Source: Cognatilysobacter tabacisoli
GTDB lineage: Bacteria > Pseudomonadota > Gammaproteobacteria > Xanthomonadales > Xanthomonadaceae
Length of the DNA: 64,000 bases
Direction: 5' to 3'
NCBI RefSeq assembly: GCF_003586305.1
Contig: NZ_QXJI01000001.1
Span: 496,001-560,000, forward strand
Part shown: piece after piece, positions 40,015 to 48,801 of the stretch
Position numbering within the stretch: the first letter of the stretch is position 1
Layout of the letters: every line of letters begins with the position of its first letter
The notes under the pieces: generated by a model
The model's database searches: none
What the model was told of the DNA's origin: nothing
What the model saw: the letters and a program-made list of their open reading frames with translations, nothing else
Made by a program: the position numbers and the translations under genes

Positions 40015-40656
40015 ATGGATCCCGTCCACTTCGCCTTCCTCGTCTTCGCCGCCGCCGCGATCGTCTCGGCGCTCGGCGTCATCAGCCTGCGCAACCCGGT
40101 CCACGCCGCGCTGTGCCTGGTGCTGACCTTCTTCTCCGTCGCCTGCACCTGGATCATTTCCGGCGCCGAGTTCCTCGGAATCGCGCTGATCCTGGTCTAC
40201 GTCGGCGCGGTGATGGTGCTGTTCCTGTTCGTCGTGATGATGCTCGACATCGACGTCGCCCCGTTGCGGGAAGGCTTCGTGCGCTACCTGCCGGTCGGGC
40301 TGCTGGTGGCGGTGGTGATGCTGGTCGAGATCGTCACGCTGATCGGGGTCAAGGCCAGTCTGGCCGCGCCGTTCGCCGAGAACGTCGCCAGCGGCGCCGA
40401 TGTCCCCAACACCACGTGGCTGGCGCGTGCGCTGTTCACCGGCTTCCTGCTGCCGTTCGAGGTCGCTGCGGTGATCCTGACGGTCGCGGTGATTGCCGCG
40501 GTGATGCTGACGCTGCGTCGGCGCCCGGGCGCCAAGCACCAGGACCCGAGCGCCCAGGCGCGGGTCCGTGCCGGCGACCGCCTGCGCATGGTGCGCATGG
40601 ACGCGGTCCGGCCGGCGCCGCCGGCGGCTGCGGCCGACCAGGAGACGACCCCGTGA
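40015..40656 (+). CDS. nuoJ: NADH-quinone oxidoreductase subunit J
   Basis: ND6-type membrane subunit, 213 aa, five spans. The third span contains the conserved glycine and acidic residue ([20 protein letters not shown]) linked to the pi-bulge of homologues. A hydrophilic C-terminus of about 40 residues follows. It overlaps nuoK by 4 bp (GTGA). Confidence 0.94.
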   Translation: MDPVHFAFLVFAAAAIVSALGVISLRNPVHAALCLVLTFFSVACTWIISGAEFLGIALILVYVGAVMVLFLFVVMMLDIDVAPLREGFVRYLPVGLLVAVVMLVEIVTLIGVKASLAAPFAENVASGADVPNTTWLARALFTGFLLPFEVAAVILTVAVIAAVMLTLRRRPGAKHQDPSAQARVRAGDRLRMVRMDAVRPAPPAAAADQETTP

Positions 40657-40973
40657 ACCTGATGGCTGGCGTGACCCTCGGCCACTACCTGGCCCTTGCC
40701 GCGGCGCTGTTCTGCATCAGCGTCGCCGGCATCTTCCTCAACCGCAAGAACGTGATCGTGCTGCTGATGTCGATCGAGCTGATGCTGCTCGCGGTCAACA
40801 TCAACTTCGTCGCGTTCTCGCGCGAGCTGGGCGACCCGTCGGGGCAGGTGTTCGTGTTCTTCATCCTGACCGTCGCGGCCGCCGAGGCCGCCATCGGCCT
40901 GGCGATCCTCGTCACGCTGTTCCGCAACCGGCGCACGATCAACGTCGCCGAAATCGATTCGATGAAGGGCTGA
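40653..40973 (+). CDS. nuoK: NADH-quinone oxidoreductase subunit K
   Basis: ND4L-type subunit with three spans, 106 aa from GTG 40653 (103 aa from ATG 40662). The conserved membrane glutamates of the proton path are in [17 protein letters not shown] and [13 protein letters not shown]. The GTG start overlaps nuoJ, the usual arrangement. Confidence 0.95.
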   Translation: MNLMAGVTLGHYLALAAALFCISVAGIFLNRKNVIVLLMSIELMLLAVNINFVAFSRELGDPSGQVFVFFILTVAAAEAAIGLAILVTLFRNRRTINVAEIDSMKG

Positions 40974-40977
40974 GCCG

Positions 40978-43107
40978 ATGCCGGGCATGGAGTTCGCGAT
41001 TTCCAAGTCGGTGCTGCTGGCCGTGGTGCTCGCGCCGCTGCTCGGCGCGATCCTGGCGGGCCTGTTCGGCCGGCGGATCGGCCGGGTCGGCGCGCACAGC
41101 GTTACCATCCTCGGCGTGGCCACCAGCTTCGCGCTGTCGGCCTACGTGCTGTGGCAGCTGGTCGGGCAGGGCGCCGCGCCGTTCAACGAGAACGTCTACA
41201 CCTGGTTCCAGGTCGGCAGCTTCGACGCGCACGTCGGCTTCATGGTCGACAAGCTGACGGCGATGATGATGGTCGTGGTGACCTTCGTGTCGCTGCTGGT
41301 GCACGTCTACACGATCGGCTACATGGCCGAGGACGACGGCTACCAGCGCTTCTTCAGCTACATCTCGCTGTTCACCTTCTCGATGTTGATGCTCGTGATG
41401 AGCAACAACTTCCTGCAGCTGTTCTTCGGCTGGGAAGCGGTGGGCCTGGTCTCGTACCTGCTGATCGGGTTCTGGTTCAAGCGCCCGACCGCGGTGTTCG
41501 CCAACCTGAAGGCGTTCCTGGTCAACCGCGTCGGCGACTTCGGCTTCCTGCTCGGCATCGCCGCCGTGCTGCTGGTGTTCGGTTCGCTCGACTACGGCAC
41601 CGTGTTCGCCAACGCGCCGACGATCGCCGGCCAGACCATCTCGGTGTGGTCGGGCAGCGTGACGGTGTTCGGCAACAGCTGGCAGCTGGTTGAGCCGTGG
41701 ACATGGTCGATCGCCACGCTGATCTGCATCTGCCTGTTCATCGGCGCGATGGGCAAGTCGGCGCAGGTTCCGCTGCACGTGTGGCTGCCCGACTCGATGG
41801 AAGGCCCAACCCCGATCTCGGCGCTGATCCACGCCGCAACGATGGTCACCGCCGGCATCTTCATGGCCGCGCGCATGTCGCCGCTGTTCGAGCTGAGCCA
41901 GACCGCGCTGAACTTCGTGCTGTTCATTGGTGCGACCACGGCGTTCTGGACCGGCCTGATCGGCATCGTGCAGAACGACATCAAGCGCGTGGTCGCGTAC
42001 TCGACGCTGTCGCAGCTGGGCTACATGACCGTCGCGCTCGGCGTGTCGGCGTACAGCGCGGGCGTGTACCACCTGATGACCCACGCGTTCTTCAAGGCGC
42101 TGCTGTTCCTCGGCGCCGGCTCGGTGATCATCGGGATGCACCACGAGCAGGACATGCGCCGGATGGGCGGCCTGAAGAAGTACATGCCGATCACCTACTG
42201 GACCATGGTGCTCGGCACCCTGGCGCTGGTCGGCACGCCGTTCTTCAGCGGCTTCTACTCGAAGGACACGATCATCGAGGCCGCGCACCACGCGGCGAAG
42301 GTCGGCAGCGCCGGCTGGGTCGGCCAGTACGCCTACTGGGCCGTGCTGCTGGGCGCGTTCGTCACCGCGTTCTACAGCTTCCGCCTGCTGTACCTGACGT
42401 TCCACGGCAAGGAGCGCTTCCGCGACGCGCACGCCGACGGCCACCACGGCCATGACGCCCACGACGCGCACGGCCACGACGACCACCACGGCCCGCACGA
42501 GCCGCACGAGTCGCCGTGGGTCGTCACCGTGCCGCTGATCCTGCTGGCGATCCCGTCGGTGCTGATCGGCTACCTGACCGTCGGCCCGATGCTGTTCGCG
42601 ACCGACATGTCCGGCCACCACCCGCAGCTGCCGTTCTTCCTCGGCGCGATCGACGTGGCCGCCGCGCGCGACACCGTCGCGCAGCTCGGCAAGGAGCTGT
42701 GGCACGGTCCGGCGAAGTTCGCGCTGCACGGCTTCCAGGCGCCGGCGTTCTGGCTGGCCTTCGGCGGCTTCGCGCTCGCCACCGTGATGTACCTGCTCAA
42801 GCCGGAGTGGCCGGCGAAGGCGCGGCACGCGATGGCGTGGCCGGTGCGCGTGCTCGAGAATAAGTACGGCTTCGACAGCCTGTGGATCGACGGCTTCGCC
42901 GGTGGCGGTGTTGCGCTGGGCAAGGCCTCGCGCCTGTTCGACGCCCGGGTCATCGACGGCCTGATCGTCAACGGCAGCGCCCGCGTCGTGGACCTGGTCG
43001 CGCGTCTCGCGCGTCGGGTCCAGTCCGGCTACCTCTACCACTACGCCTTCGCGATGATCCTCGGCCTGATCGTGCTGCTCGCCGTCGTCATCCGACACTG
43101 GCAATAA
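40978..43107 (+). CDS. nuoL: NADH-quinone oxidoreductase subunit L
   Basis: Antiporter-like distal proton-pumping subunit, 709 aa, with about 14-16 spans and the C-terminal lateral helix. The catalytic Glu and Lys are in FFGWEAVGLVSYLLIGFW and GKSAQVPLHVWLPDSMEGPTP; FKALLFLGAGSVI contains the further Lys. A hydrophilic loop at residues about 485-511 carries 11 His in 27 residues, interspersed with Asp and Gly. This may bind metal and is not part of the catalytic core. It lies 4 bp after nuoK. Confidence 0.96.
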   Translation: MPGMEFAISKSVLLAVVLAPLLGAILAGLFGRRIGRVGAHSVTILGVATSFALSAYVLWQLVGQGAAPFNENVYTWFQVGSFDAHVGFMVDKLTAMMMVVVTFVSLLVHVYTIGYMAEDDGYQRFFSYISLFTFSMLMLVMSNNFLQLFFGWEAVGLVSYLLIGFWFKRPTAVFANLKAFLVNRVGDFGFLLGIAAVLLVFGSLDYGTVFANAPTIAGQTISVWSGSVTVFGNSWQLVEPWTWSIATLICICLFIGAMGKSAQVPLHVWLPDSMEGPTPISALIHAATMVTAGIFMAARMSPLFELSQTALNFVLFIGATTAFWTGLIGIVQNDIKRVVAYSTLSQLGYMTVALGVSAYSAGVYHLMTHAFFKALLFLGAGSVIIGMHHEQDMRRMGGLKKYMPITYWTMVLGTLALVGTPFFSGFYSKDTIIEAAHHAAKVGSAGWVGQYAYWAVLLGAFVTAFYSFRLLYLTFHGKERFRDAHADGHHGHDAHDAHGHDDHHGPHEPHESPWVVTVPLILLAIPSVLIGYLTVGPMLFATDMSGHHPQLPFFLGAIDVAAARDTVAQLGKELWHGPAKFALHGFQAPAFWLAFGGFALATVMYLLKPEWPAKARHAMAWPVRVLENKYGFDSLWIDGFAGGGVALGKASRLFDARVIDGLIVNGSARVVDLVARLARRVQSGYLYHYAFAMILGLIVLLAVVIRHWQ

Positions 43108-43125
43108 CCCGACCGGAACCGTCCA

Positions 43126-44637
43126 GTGACCTCTTGGCCCCTGCTTAGCCTCCTCATCTGGCTGCCGATCCTCGGCGGCGCCCTGACGCTCGCCTTCGGC
43201 AACGGGCGCGCCAACGGTGCGCGCTGGTTCGCCACCGGCGTCGCGGTGCTGACCTTGCTGCTCAGCGTGCCGCTGTTCACCGGCTTCGACTTCGCCAACG
43301 CCGGCATGCAGTTCGTCGAGGACCGCGCGTGGATCCCGGCGTACGACATCCGCTACCACCTCGGCGCCGACGGCATTGCCGCCGCGCTGATCGGGCTGAC
43401 GACGTTGACCTCGGTACTGGTGTTGATTGGCGCGTGGGGCTCGGTCGACAAGCGGGTGAGCCAGTACTACGCGGCCTTCCTCGTGCTCGAGGGCCTGATG
43501 ATCGGCGTGTTCGCCGCGCTCGACTCGATGCTGTTCTACGTGTTCTTCGAGGGCATGCTGATCCCGATGTTCATCATCATCGGCGTGTGGGGCGGCCCGC
43601 GCCGCGTGTACGCGTCGGTGAAGTTCTTCCTGTACACGTTCCTCGGCTCGCTGTTCATGCTGGTCGGGCTGATCTACCTGTACCTGAAGGGCGGCAGCTG
43701 GCAGCTCGCCGACCTGTACGCGCTGCCGCTGACGGCCACCGAGCAGATGTGGCTGTTCTTCGCCTTCCTGGCGGCGTTCGCGGTTAAGGTGCCGATGTTC
43801 CCGGTCCACACCTGGTTGCCGGATGCGCACGTCGAGGCGCCGACCGCCGGTTCGGTGGTGCTGGCGGCGATCATGCTGAAGATCGGCGGCTACGGCTTCC
43901 TGCGCTTCACGTTGCCGATCGTCCCCGACGCCGGCCACGAGTACGCCTGGCTGGTGATCGCGCTGAGCCTGATCGCGATCGTCTACGTCGGCCTGGTCGC
44001 GCTCGCCCAGGACGACATGAAGAAGCTGATCGCGTACTCGTCCGTGTCGCACATGGGCTTCGTCACGCTCGGCACGTTCATCGCCTTCGGCCTCGTGCGG
44101 GACTACGGCAACGTCGACGGCGCGCGCCTGGGCCTGCAGGGCGCGATGGTGCAGATGGTCAGCCACGGCTTCGTGTCCGGCGCGATGTTCACCTGCGTCG
44201 GCGTGCTGTACGACCGCATGCACAGCCGCATGATCAAGGACTACGGCGGCGTCGCCAACGTGATGCCGTGGTTCGCCGCATTCGTCGTGCTGTTCTCGAT
44301 GGCCAACGCCGGCCTGCCGGGCACGTCGGGCTTTGTCGGCGAGTTCATGGTGATCCTCGCCAGCTTCCAGAAGCATCCGCTGATCGCGTTCACCGCGGCC
44401 ACCACGCTGATCGTCGGTGCGGCCTACACGCTGTGGCTGGTCAAGCGCGTGATCTGGGGCGAGGTCGGCAATGCCCACGTCGCCGAGCTCGAGGACATCA
44501 ACCCGCGCGAGGCCTTCGTCCTGGGCGCGTTCGCCGTCGGCGTGCTGCTGCTGGGCGTCTGGCCGAAGCCGCTGACCGACCTGATGGAGCCGTCGATCGC
44601 GCAGCTCGCCGCGCAGATCGCCACGTCCAAGCTGTAA
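43126..44637 (+). CDS. nuoM: NADH-quinone oxidoreductase subunit M
   Basis: Antiporter-like ND4-type subunit, 503 aa from GTG 43126. Conserved elements are FFEGMLIPMFIIIGVWGG (membrane Glu), FAVKVPMFPVHTWLPDAHVEAPT (Lys and proline-broken helix) and LIAYSSVSHMGFV. It is complete and of ordinary length. Confidence 0.96.
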   Translation: MTSWPLLSLLIWLPILGGALTLAFGNGRANGARWFATGVAVLTLLLSVPLFTGFDFANAGMQFVEDRAWIPAYDIRYHLGADGIAAALIGLTTLTSVLVLIGAWGSVDKRVSQYYAAFLVLEGLMIGVFAALDSMLFYVFFEGMLIPMFIIIGVWGGPRRVYASVKFFLYTFLGSLFMLVGLIYLYLKGGSWQLADLYALPLTATEQMWLFFAFLAAFAVKVPMFPVHTWLPDAHVEAPTAGSVVLAAIMLKIGGYGFLRFTLPIVPDAGHEYAWLVIALSLIAIVYVGLVALAQDDMKKLIAYSSVSHMGFVTLGTFIAFGLVRDYGNVDGARLGLQGAMVQMVSHGFVSGAMFTCVGVLYDRMHSRMIKDYGGVANVMPWFAAFVVLFSMANAGLPGTSGFVGEFMVILASFQKHPLIAFTAATTLIVGAAYTLWLVKRVIWGEVGNAHVAELEDINPREAFVLGAFAVGVLLLGVWPKPLTDLMEPSIAQLAAQIATSKL

Positions 44638-44715
44638 GCCGCAGGGCTTCAACCCGCTGGGCTGCAATACGCCAACCCCGGCCGAACCCGCCAGCACCAC
44701 CCGGAACCGCCTTCG

Positions 44716-46161
44716 ATGACCCCAATGATGCCGTCCGCCGCCGACCTGCTGCCGCTGCTGCCCGAGCTCGTGCTCGTCGGCGCGGCGTTCGCGCTGCTGA
44801 TGCTCGACCTGTTCCTCGACGAGCGGCGGCGCGTCGTCACCCACGCGCTGGCGATCGTGTCGCTGCTGGTGGCCGCGGCGATGGTCGCCACCGGCGTGGG
44901 CGGGCAGGGCACCGTCATGAGCGGCATGTTCGTGCGCGACACCGCGGCCGACGTGCTGAAGGTCGCGATGTGCCTGGTCGCGGCGCTGTCGATGGTCTAC
45001 ACCTGGCCGTACCTGCGCCAGCGCGGCCTGTACAAGGGCGAGGTCGCGGTGCTGATGCTGTTCGCGACGGCCGGCATGATGCTGCTGGTCTCGGCCGGCA
45101 GCCTGGTGATGGTGTACGTCGGCCTCGAGATGCTGGCGCTGTGCTCGTACGCGCTGGTGGCGATCGACCGCGACAGCCCGCTCGCGTCGGAAGCGGCGAT
45201 CAAGTACTTCGTGCTCGGTTCGCTGGCGTCGGGCCTGCTGCTGTACGGCATGTCGCTGGTCTACGGCGCGACCGGCACGCTTGACCTGGCGGGCATCGGC
45301 GCGGCGGCGATGGCGACGCAGTCCAGCGCGCTGCTGGTGACCGGCGTGGTGTTCCTGGTCGCGGGCATCGCGTTCAAGTTCGGCGCGGCCCCGTTCCACA
45401 TGTGGCTGCCGGACGTCTATCACGGCGCGCCGACGCCGATCACGCTGTTCATCGGCTCGGCGCCGAAGCTGGCGACGTTCGGCATGGCCTACCGCCTGCT
45501 CGAGATGGGCGCCGGCGGCCTCGACGATCGTTGGCGCCTGCTGCTCGCCGGCCTGGCCGTGGCGTCGCTGGCGATCGGCAACCTGTCGGCGATGGTGCAG
45601 AGCAATCTCAAGCGCCTGCTGGCGTACTCGACCGTGTCCCATGTCGGCTTCCTGTTCATCGGCCTCGCCGGTGGCGGCGCGCAGGGCATGGCGGCGTCGA
45701 TGTTCTATGCGATCAGCTACGCGCTGATGTCGGCCGCGGCGTTCGGCGCGATCGTGGTGATGTCCAGCCGGGGCTTCGAAGCCGACCGCATCGACGACTA
45801 CAAGGGCCTCAACGCCCGCAGCCCGTGGATGGCTGGCCTGATCCTGTGCGTGATGGCGTCGCTCGCCGGCCTGCCGCCGTTCCTGGGTTTCTGGGCGAAG
45901 CTGGCGGTGCTGCGCGCCGCGCTCGACGGCGGCCTGATGTGGCTGGCCATCGTCGGCGTCGTGTTCGCGGTGGTCGGCGCGTTCTATTACCTGCGCGTGG
46001 TAAAGGCCATGTACTTCGACGAACCCGACGGGCAGGTTCCCGAGCCGGTCAACAACCGGCCGCTGCGCATCGTGTTCGGCGTCAATGCGCTCGCGCTGCT
46101 CGCGCTCGGCTTTGCCTGGAACCCGATCATGGCGTGGTGCCAGCAGGCCTTCGCGGTCTGA
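44716..46161 (+). CDS. nuoN: NADH-quinone oxidoreductase subunit N
   Basis: Antiporter-like ND2-type subunit, 481 aa, the last gene of the operon. Conserved segments are YVGLEMLALCSYALVAI (membrane Glu), FKFGAAPFHMWLPDVYHGAPTP (Lys) and LKRLLAYSTVSHVGFL. It starts 78 bp after nuoM, the widest gap of the operon. No intrinsic terminator is visible in the 98 bp before tRNA-fMet, so read-through into the tRNA is possible. Confidence 0.96.
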   Translation: MTPMMPSAADLLPLLPELVLVGAAFALLMLDLFLDERRRVVTHALAIVSLLVAAAMVATGVGGQGTVMSGMFVRDTAADVLKVAMCLVAALSMVYTWPYLRQRGLYKGEVAVLMLFATAGMMLLVSAGSLVMVYVGLEMLALCSYALVAIDRDSPLASEAAIKYFVLGSLASGLLLYGMSLVYGATGTLDLAGIGAAAMATQSSALLVTGVVFLVAGIAFKFGAAPFHMWLPDVYHGAPTPITLFIGSAPKLATFGMAYRLLEMGAGGLDDRWRLLLAGLAVASLAIGNLSAMVQSNLKRLLAYSTVSHVGFLFIGLAGGGAQGMAASMFYAISYALMSAAAFGAIVVMSSRGFEADRIDDYKGLNARSPWMAGLILCVMASLAGLPPFLGFWAKLAVLRAALDGGLMWLAIVGVVFAVVGAFYYLRVVKAMYFDEPDGQVPEPVNNRPLRIVFGVNALALLALGFAWNPIMAWCQQAFAV

Positions 46162-46259
46162 TCCGGCCGCACGCCCGACGCGGAGTTGCGCTGTTTGGCA
46201 ACGAAATGCTGAATCGGGCTTGCGGAGATTTCCGACGACCGTTATGATCGTCGGCCTGA

Positions 46260-46336
46260 TGCGGGGTGGAGCAGTCTGGCAGCTCGTCGGGCTCATAACC
46301 CGAAGGTCGCAGGTTCAAATCCTGCCCCCGCTACCA
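46260..46336 (+). tRNA. Initiator tRNA-fMet (anticodon CAT)
   Basis: 77 nt including encoded CCA. Three consecutive G-C pairs close the anticodon loop (GGG-CTCATAA-CCC), and position 1:72 is unpaired. Both features mark initiator tRNAs. The mismatch here is T1:T72 rather than C1:A72 of E. coli. The T arm is GCAGG-TTCAAAT-CCTGC. Position upstream of rimP-nusA matches metY of E. coli. Confidence 0.97.
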
Positions 46337-46615
46337 GCTTCGATTTGAGACGGTTCGAACGAACCGGGTGGTGTCCCGAAAGGGGCGCCGTCTCAAGGAG
46401 GGGTCGGGCTTGGTAATCGCGCTCTGCTCGCGTGATTGCGCCGAAATCCAGTGGTAACGGACAAGGGGCCCGCCGGGCCCCTTGTTGTTTTCGCGCCTGC
46501 GGTTTGCCGCGGCCGCAGGCAACCGGCACGTGTTTTCCCGCTGTCTTCGTTATCCGTTCCAGCCGTCGTCCCGTCCGATCGCATCGTGACGTCGCATTCG
46601 CAGGAGGTTCCGCGC
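46337..46615 (+). ncRNA. Structured leader between tRNA-fMet and rimP
   Basis: 279 nt without a gene. A 9-bp closing stem TTGAGACGG (46345-46353) pairs with CCGTCTCAA (46388-46396). Inside it are two small hairpins: GGTTCG/CGAACC (46352-46365, competing with the last pairs of the closing stem) and CCC-GAAA-GGG (46375-46384). The terminator hairpin follows 65 nt later, and then the AGGAGG of rimP. This fits a cis-regulatory leader or attenuator for the nusA operon. A rimP leader with a 3' terminator has been described computationally in gammaproteobacteria; identity with this one is not shown. Confidence 0.5.
46461..46491 (+). terminator. Terminator/attenuator upstream of rimP
   Basis: Perfect 11-bp stem (46461-46471 and 46475-46485) with a 3-nt loop, followed by TGTTTT. 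It lies 125 bp before rimP and after tRNA-fMet. It can end the tRNA transcript or attenuate entry into rimP-nusA-infB. Confidence 0.85.
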
Positions 46616-47218
46616 GTGACCGACAAAGCCACCGAGATCGCCACGCTGCTCGCCCCGACCGTCGCGTCGCTGGGCGTGGAGCTGATCGGCGCCGAGTACC
46701 TGCCCGCCGCGGGCAGCTCGGTGTTGCGCCTGTACATCGACGTGCCGGCCGGCGAGTCGAGCGAGCGGCTGGTGACGATCGACGACTGCGAGGCGGTGAG
46801 CCGCGAAGTCTCCGCGCAGCTCGATGTCGAGGATCCGATCAGCGGCAACTACACGCTGGAAGTGTCGTCGCCGGGCATCGACCGTCCGCTGTTCGGTGCC
46901 GCGCAGTTCGCGCGCTTCGTCGGCGAGACGGCCAAGGCGACCCTGCGCGTGCCGCAGGACGGCCGGCGCCGCCTGCAGGGGGAGATCGCGCGGGTCGACG
47001 GCGAAACGGTCGTGTTCCAAATCGAGGGCGCCGGCGGCGAGCCGGTGGAGCTGGCGGTGAATGCCGGCAACATCGACAAGGCGCGCCTGGTGCCCGACTG
47101 GGTCGCGCTCGGCATGGCGCCCGCCAAGGACAAGTCCGGTCGCGATGCGCGCCCGGGCAAGCAGTCAACCAAGAAACCAACCAAGAAGCCGGCGGCCAAG
47201 CCGTCCCGTGCGGAGTGA
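46616..47218 (+). CDS. rimP: Ribosome maturation factor RimP
   Basis: Needed for 30S subunit assembly. 200 aa from GTG 46616, chosen because a perfect AGGAGG stands 8 bp upstream; the longer frame to 46436 runs through the terminator. The N-terminal domain includes [24 protein letters not shown] and [14 protein letters not shown]. The hallmark [12 protein letters not shown] follows, then an SH3-like C-terminal domain and a Lys/Pro tail of about 30 residues ([11 protein letters not shown]) not found in short homologues. Confidence 0.95.
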   Translation: MTDKATEIATLLAPTVASLGVELIGAEYLPAAGSSVLRLYIDVPAGESSERLVTIDDCEAVSREVSAQLDVEDPISGNYTLEVSSPGIDRPLFGAAQFARFVGETAKATLRVPQDGRRRLQGEIARVDGETVVFQIEGAGGEPVELAVNAGNIDKARLVPDWVALGMAPAKDKSGRDARPGKQSTKKPTKKPAAKPSRAE

Positions 47219-47222
47219 GCAG

Positions 47223-48710
47223 ATGAGCAAGGAACTTTTGCTGGTGGTGGACGCGGTCGCCAACGAAAAGGGCGTCCCGCGCGAGGTGATCTTCGATGCG
47301 ATCGAGGCCGCGTTGGCTTCGGCGGCGAAGAAGCGCTACCACGACGAAGACGTGCTGGTGCGCGTGTCGATCGACCAGAAGGACGGCAGCTACGAGACCT
47401 TCCGCCGGATGGAGGTCGTCGCCGACGACGTCGTCATGGAGTCGCCGGACCGCCAGATCCGCATGATGGACGTCATCGACGAGGTCGAGGGCGTCGAGGT
47501 CGGCGACTTCATCGAGGAGCAGATCGAGAACCCGGACTTCGGCCGCATCGCGGCCCAGGCCGCCAAGCAGGTGATCGTCCAGCGCGTGCGCGAGGCCGAG
47601 CGCCAGCAGGTCGTCGATGCGTGGAAGGATCGCGTCGGCGAGCTGGTCACCGGCATCGTCAAGCGCGTCGAGCGCGGCAACATCTACGTCGACCTGGGCG
47701 GCAACGCCGAGGCGATCATCCCGAAGGACAAGGGCATCCCGCGCGACGTGCTGCGCGCCGGCGACCGCGTCCGCGGCTATCTGTTCGACGTCCGCTCCGA
47801 GCCGCGTGGGCCGCAGCTGTTCATCAGCCGCGCCGCGCCGGAATTCATGATGGAGCTGTTCAAGCTCGAAGTGCCGGAAGTCGGCCAGGGCCTGGTGTCG
47901 ATCAAGGGCTGCGCGCGTGACCCCGGCGATCGCGCCAAGATCGCGGTGCAGGCGCACGACAACCGCACCGATCCGATCGGCGCGTGCATCGGCATGCGCG
48001 GCTCGCGTGTGCAGGCGGTGAGCAACGAGCTCAACGGCGAACGCGTCGACATCGTGCTGTGGTCGGACAATCCGGCGCAGTTCGTGATCAATGCGATGGC
48101 GCCGGCCGAGGTGCAGTCGATCGTGGTCGACGAAGACAAGCATTCGATGGACCTGGCGGTCGCCGAAGACCGCCTGGCGCAGGCGATCGGCAAGGGCGGC
48201 CAGAACGTGCGCCTGGCCAGCCGCCTGACCGGCTGGCAGCTCAATGTGATGACCCAGGACCAGGTCACCGCGAAGTCCGAGGCCGAGCAGAACGCCGCCC
48301 GCCAGCTGTTCCAGGACAAGCTCGAGGTCGACGAGGAAATCGCCGGCATCCTGGTGGCCGAAGGCTTCAGCACGGTCGAGGAAATCGCGTACGTCCCGGT
48401 CGGCGAGCTGCTTGCCGTCGAGGGCTTCGACGAGGACATCGTCGAGGAGCTGCGTTCGCGTGCCCGCGACGCGCTGCTGAACGAGGCGCTGGCCGCCGAG
48501 GAGCAGCTCGAGGAGCACCAGCCGGCGGCCGACCTGCTCGAGCTCGACGGCATGGACGAGGCCACCGCGTACGCGCTGGCCGCCCGTGGCGTCGTCACCC
48601 GCGACGACCTGGCCGACCTGGCGACCGACGAGCTGACCGACATCGAGGGCATCGACGAGGAACGCGCCGCGGCCCTGATCATGGAAGCGCGCAAGCACTG
48701 GTTCGAATGA
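47223..48710 (+). CDS. nusA: Transcription termination/antitermination factor NusA
   Basis: RNA polymerase-binding elongation factor, 495 aa. The N-terminal domain ([27 protein letters not shown]) is followed by an S1 domain ([22 protein letters not shown], about 135-200). Two KH domains (about 205-345; [14 protein letters not shown] and [14 protein letters not shown]) come next. Two C-terminal acidic helix-hairpin repeats ([20 protein letters not shown] and [15 protein letters not shown]) follow, as in gammaproteobacteria. It starts 4 bp after rimP. Confidence 0.97.
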   Translation: MSKELLLVVDAVANEKGVPREVIFDAIEAALASAAKKRYHDEDVLVRVSIDQKDGSYETFRRMEVVADDVVMESPDRQIRMMDVIDEVEGVEVGDFIEEQIENPDFGRIAAQAAKQVIVQRVREAERQQVVDAWKDRVGELVTGIVKRVERGNIYVDLGGNAEAIIPKDKGIPRDVLRAGDRVRGYLFDVRSEPRGPQLFISRAAPEFMMELFKLEVPEVGQGLVSIKGCARDPGDRAKIAVQAHDNRTDPIGACIGMRGSRVQAVSNELNGERVDIVLWSDNPAQFVINAMAPAEVQSIVVDEDKHSMDLAVAEDRLAQAIGKGGQNVRLASRLTGWQLNVMTQDQVTAKSEAEQNAARQLFQDKLEVDEEIAGILVAEGFSTVEEIAYVPVGELLAVEGFDEDIVEELRSRARDALLNEALAAEEQLEEHQPAADLLELDGMDEATAYALAARGVVTRDDLADLATDELTDIEGIDEERAAALIMEARKHWFE

Positions 48711-48745
48711 ACACGGCAGCCGACGGGCCCCGGCGCCGCCGGGGC

Positions 48746-48751
48746 TAGAAT
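48746..48751 (+). promoter_or_regulatory. Candidate -10 element for infB
   Basis: TAGAAT preceded by GGGGC and followed by GGCGCC, 51 bp before infB in the 91-bp gap after nusA. No -35 is visible. It could give IF2 a second, NusA-independent transcript. Confidence 0.45.
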
Positions 48752-48801
48752 GGCGCCACCACGCGCGGGCATGTCCCGCGCAACGAGGACACGGAATCCG
48801 A

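Noticed and set aside
40939-46296. 1,785-codon minus-strand frame across nuoL-nuoN
   Set aside because: It is opposite three clearly real membrane-protein genes. Its product is almost pure charged low-complexity sequence, as expected from the reverse complement of hydrophobic codons.
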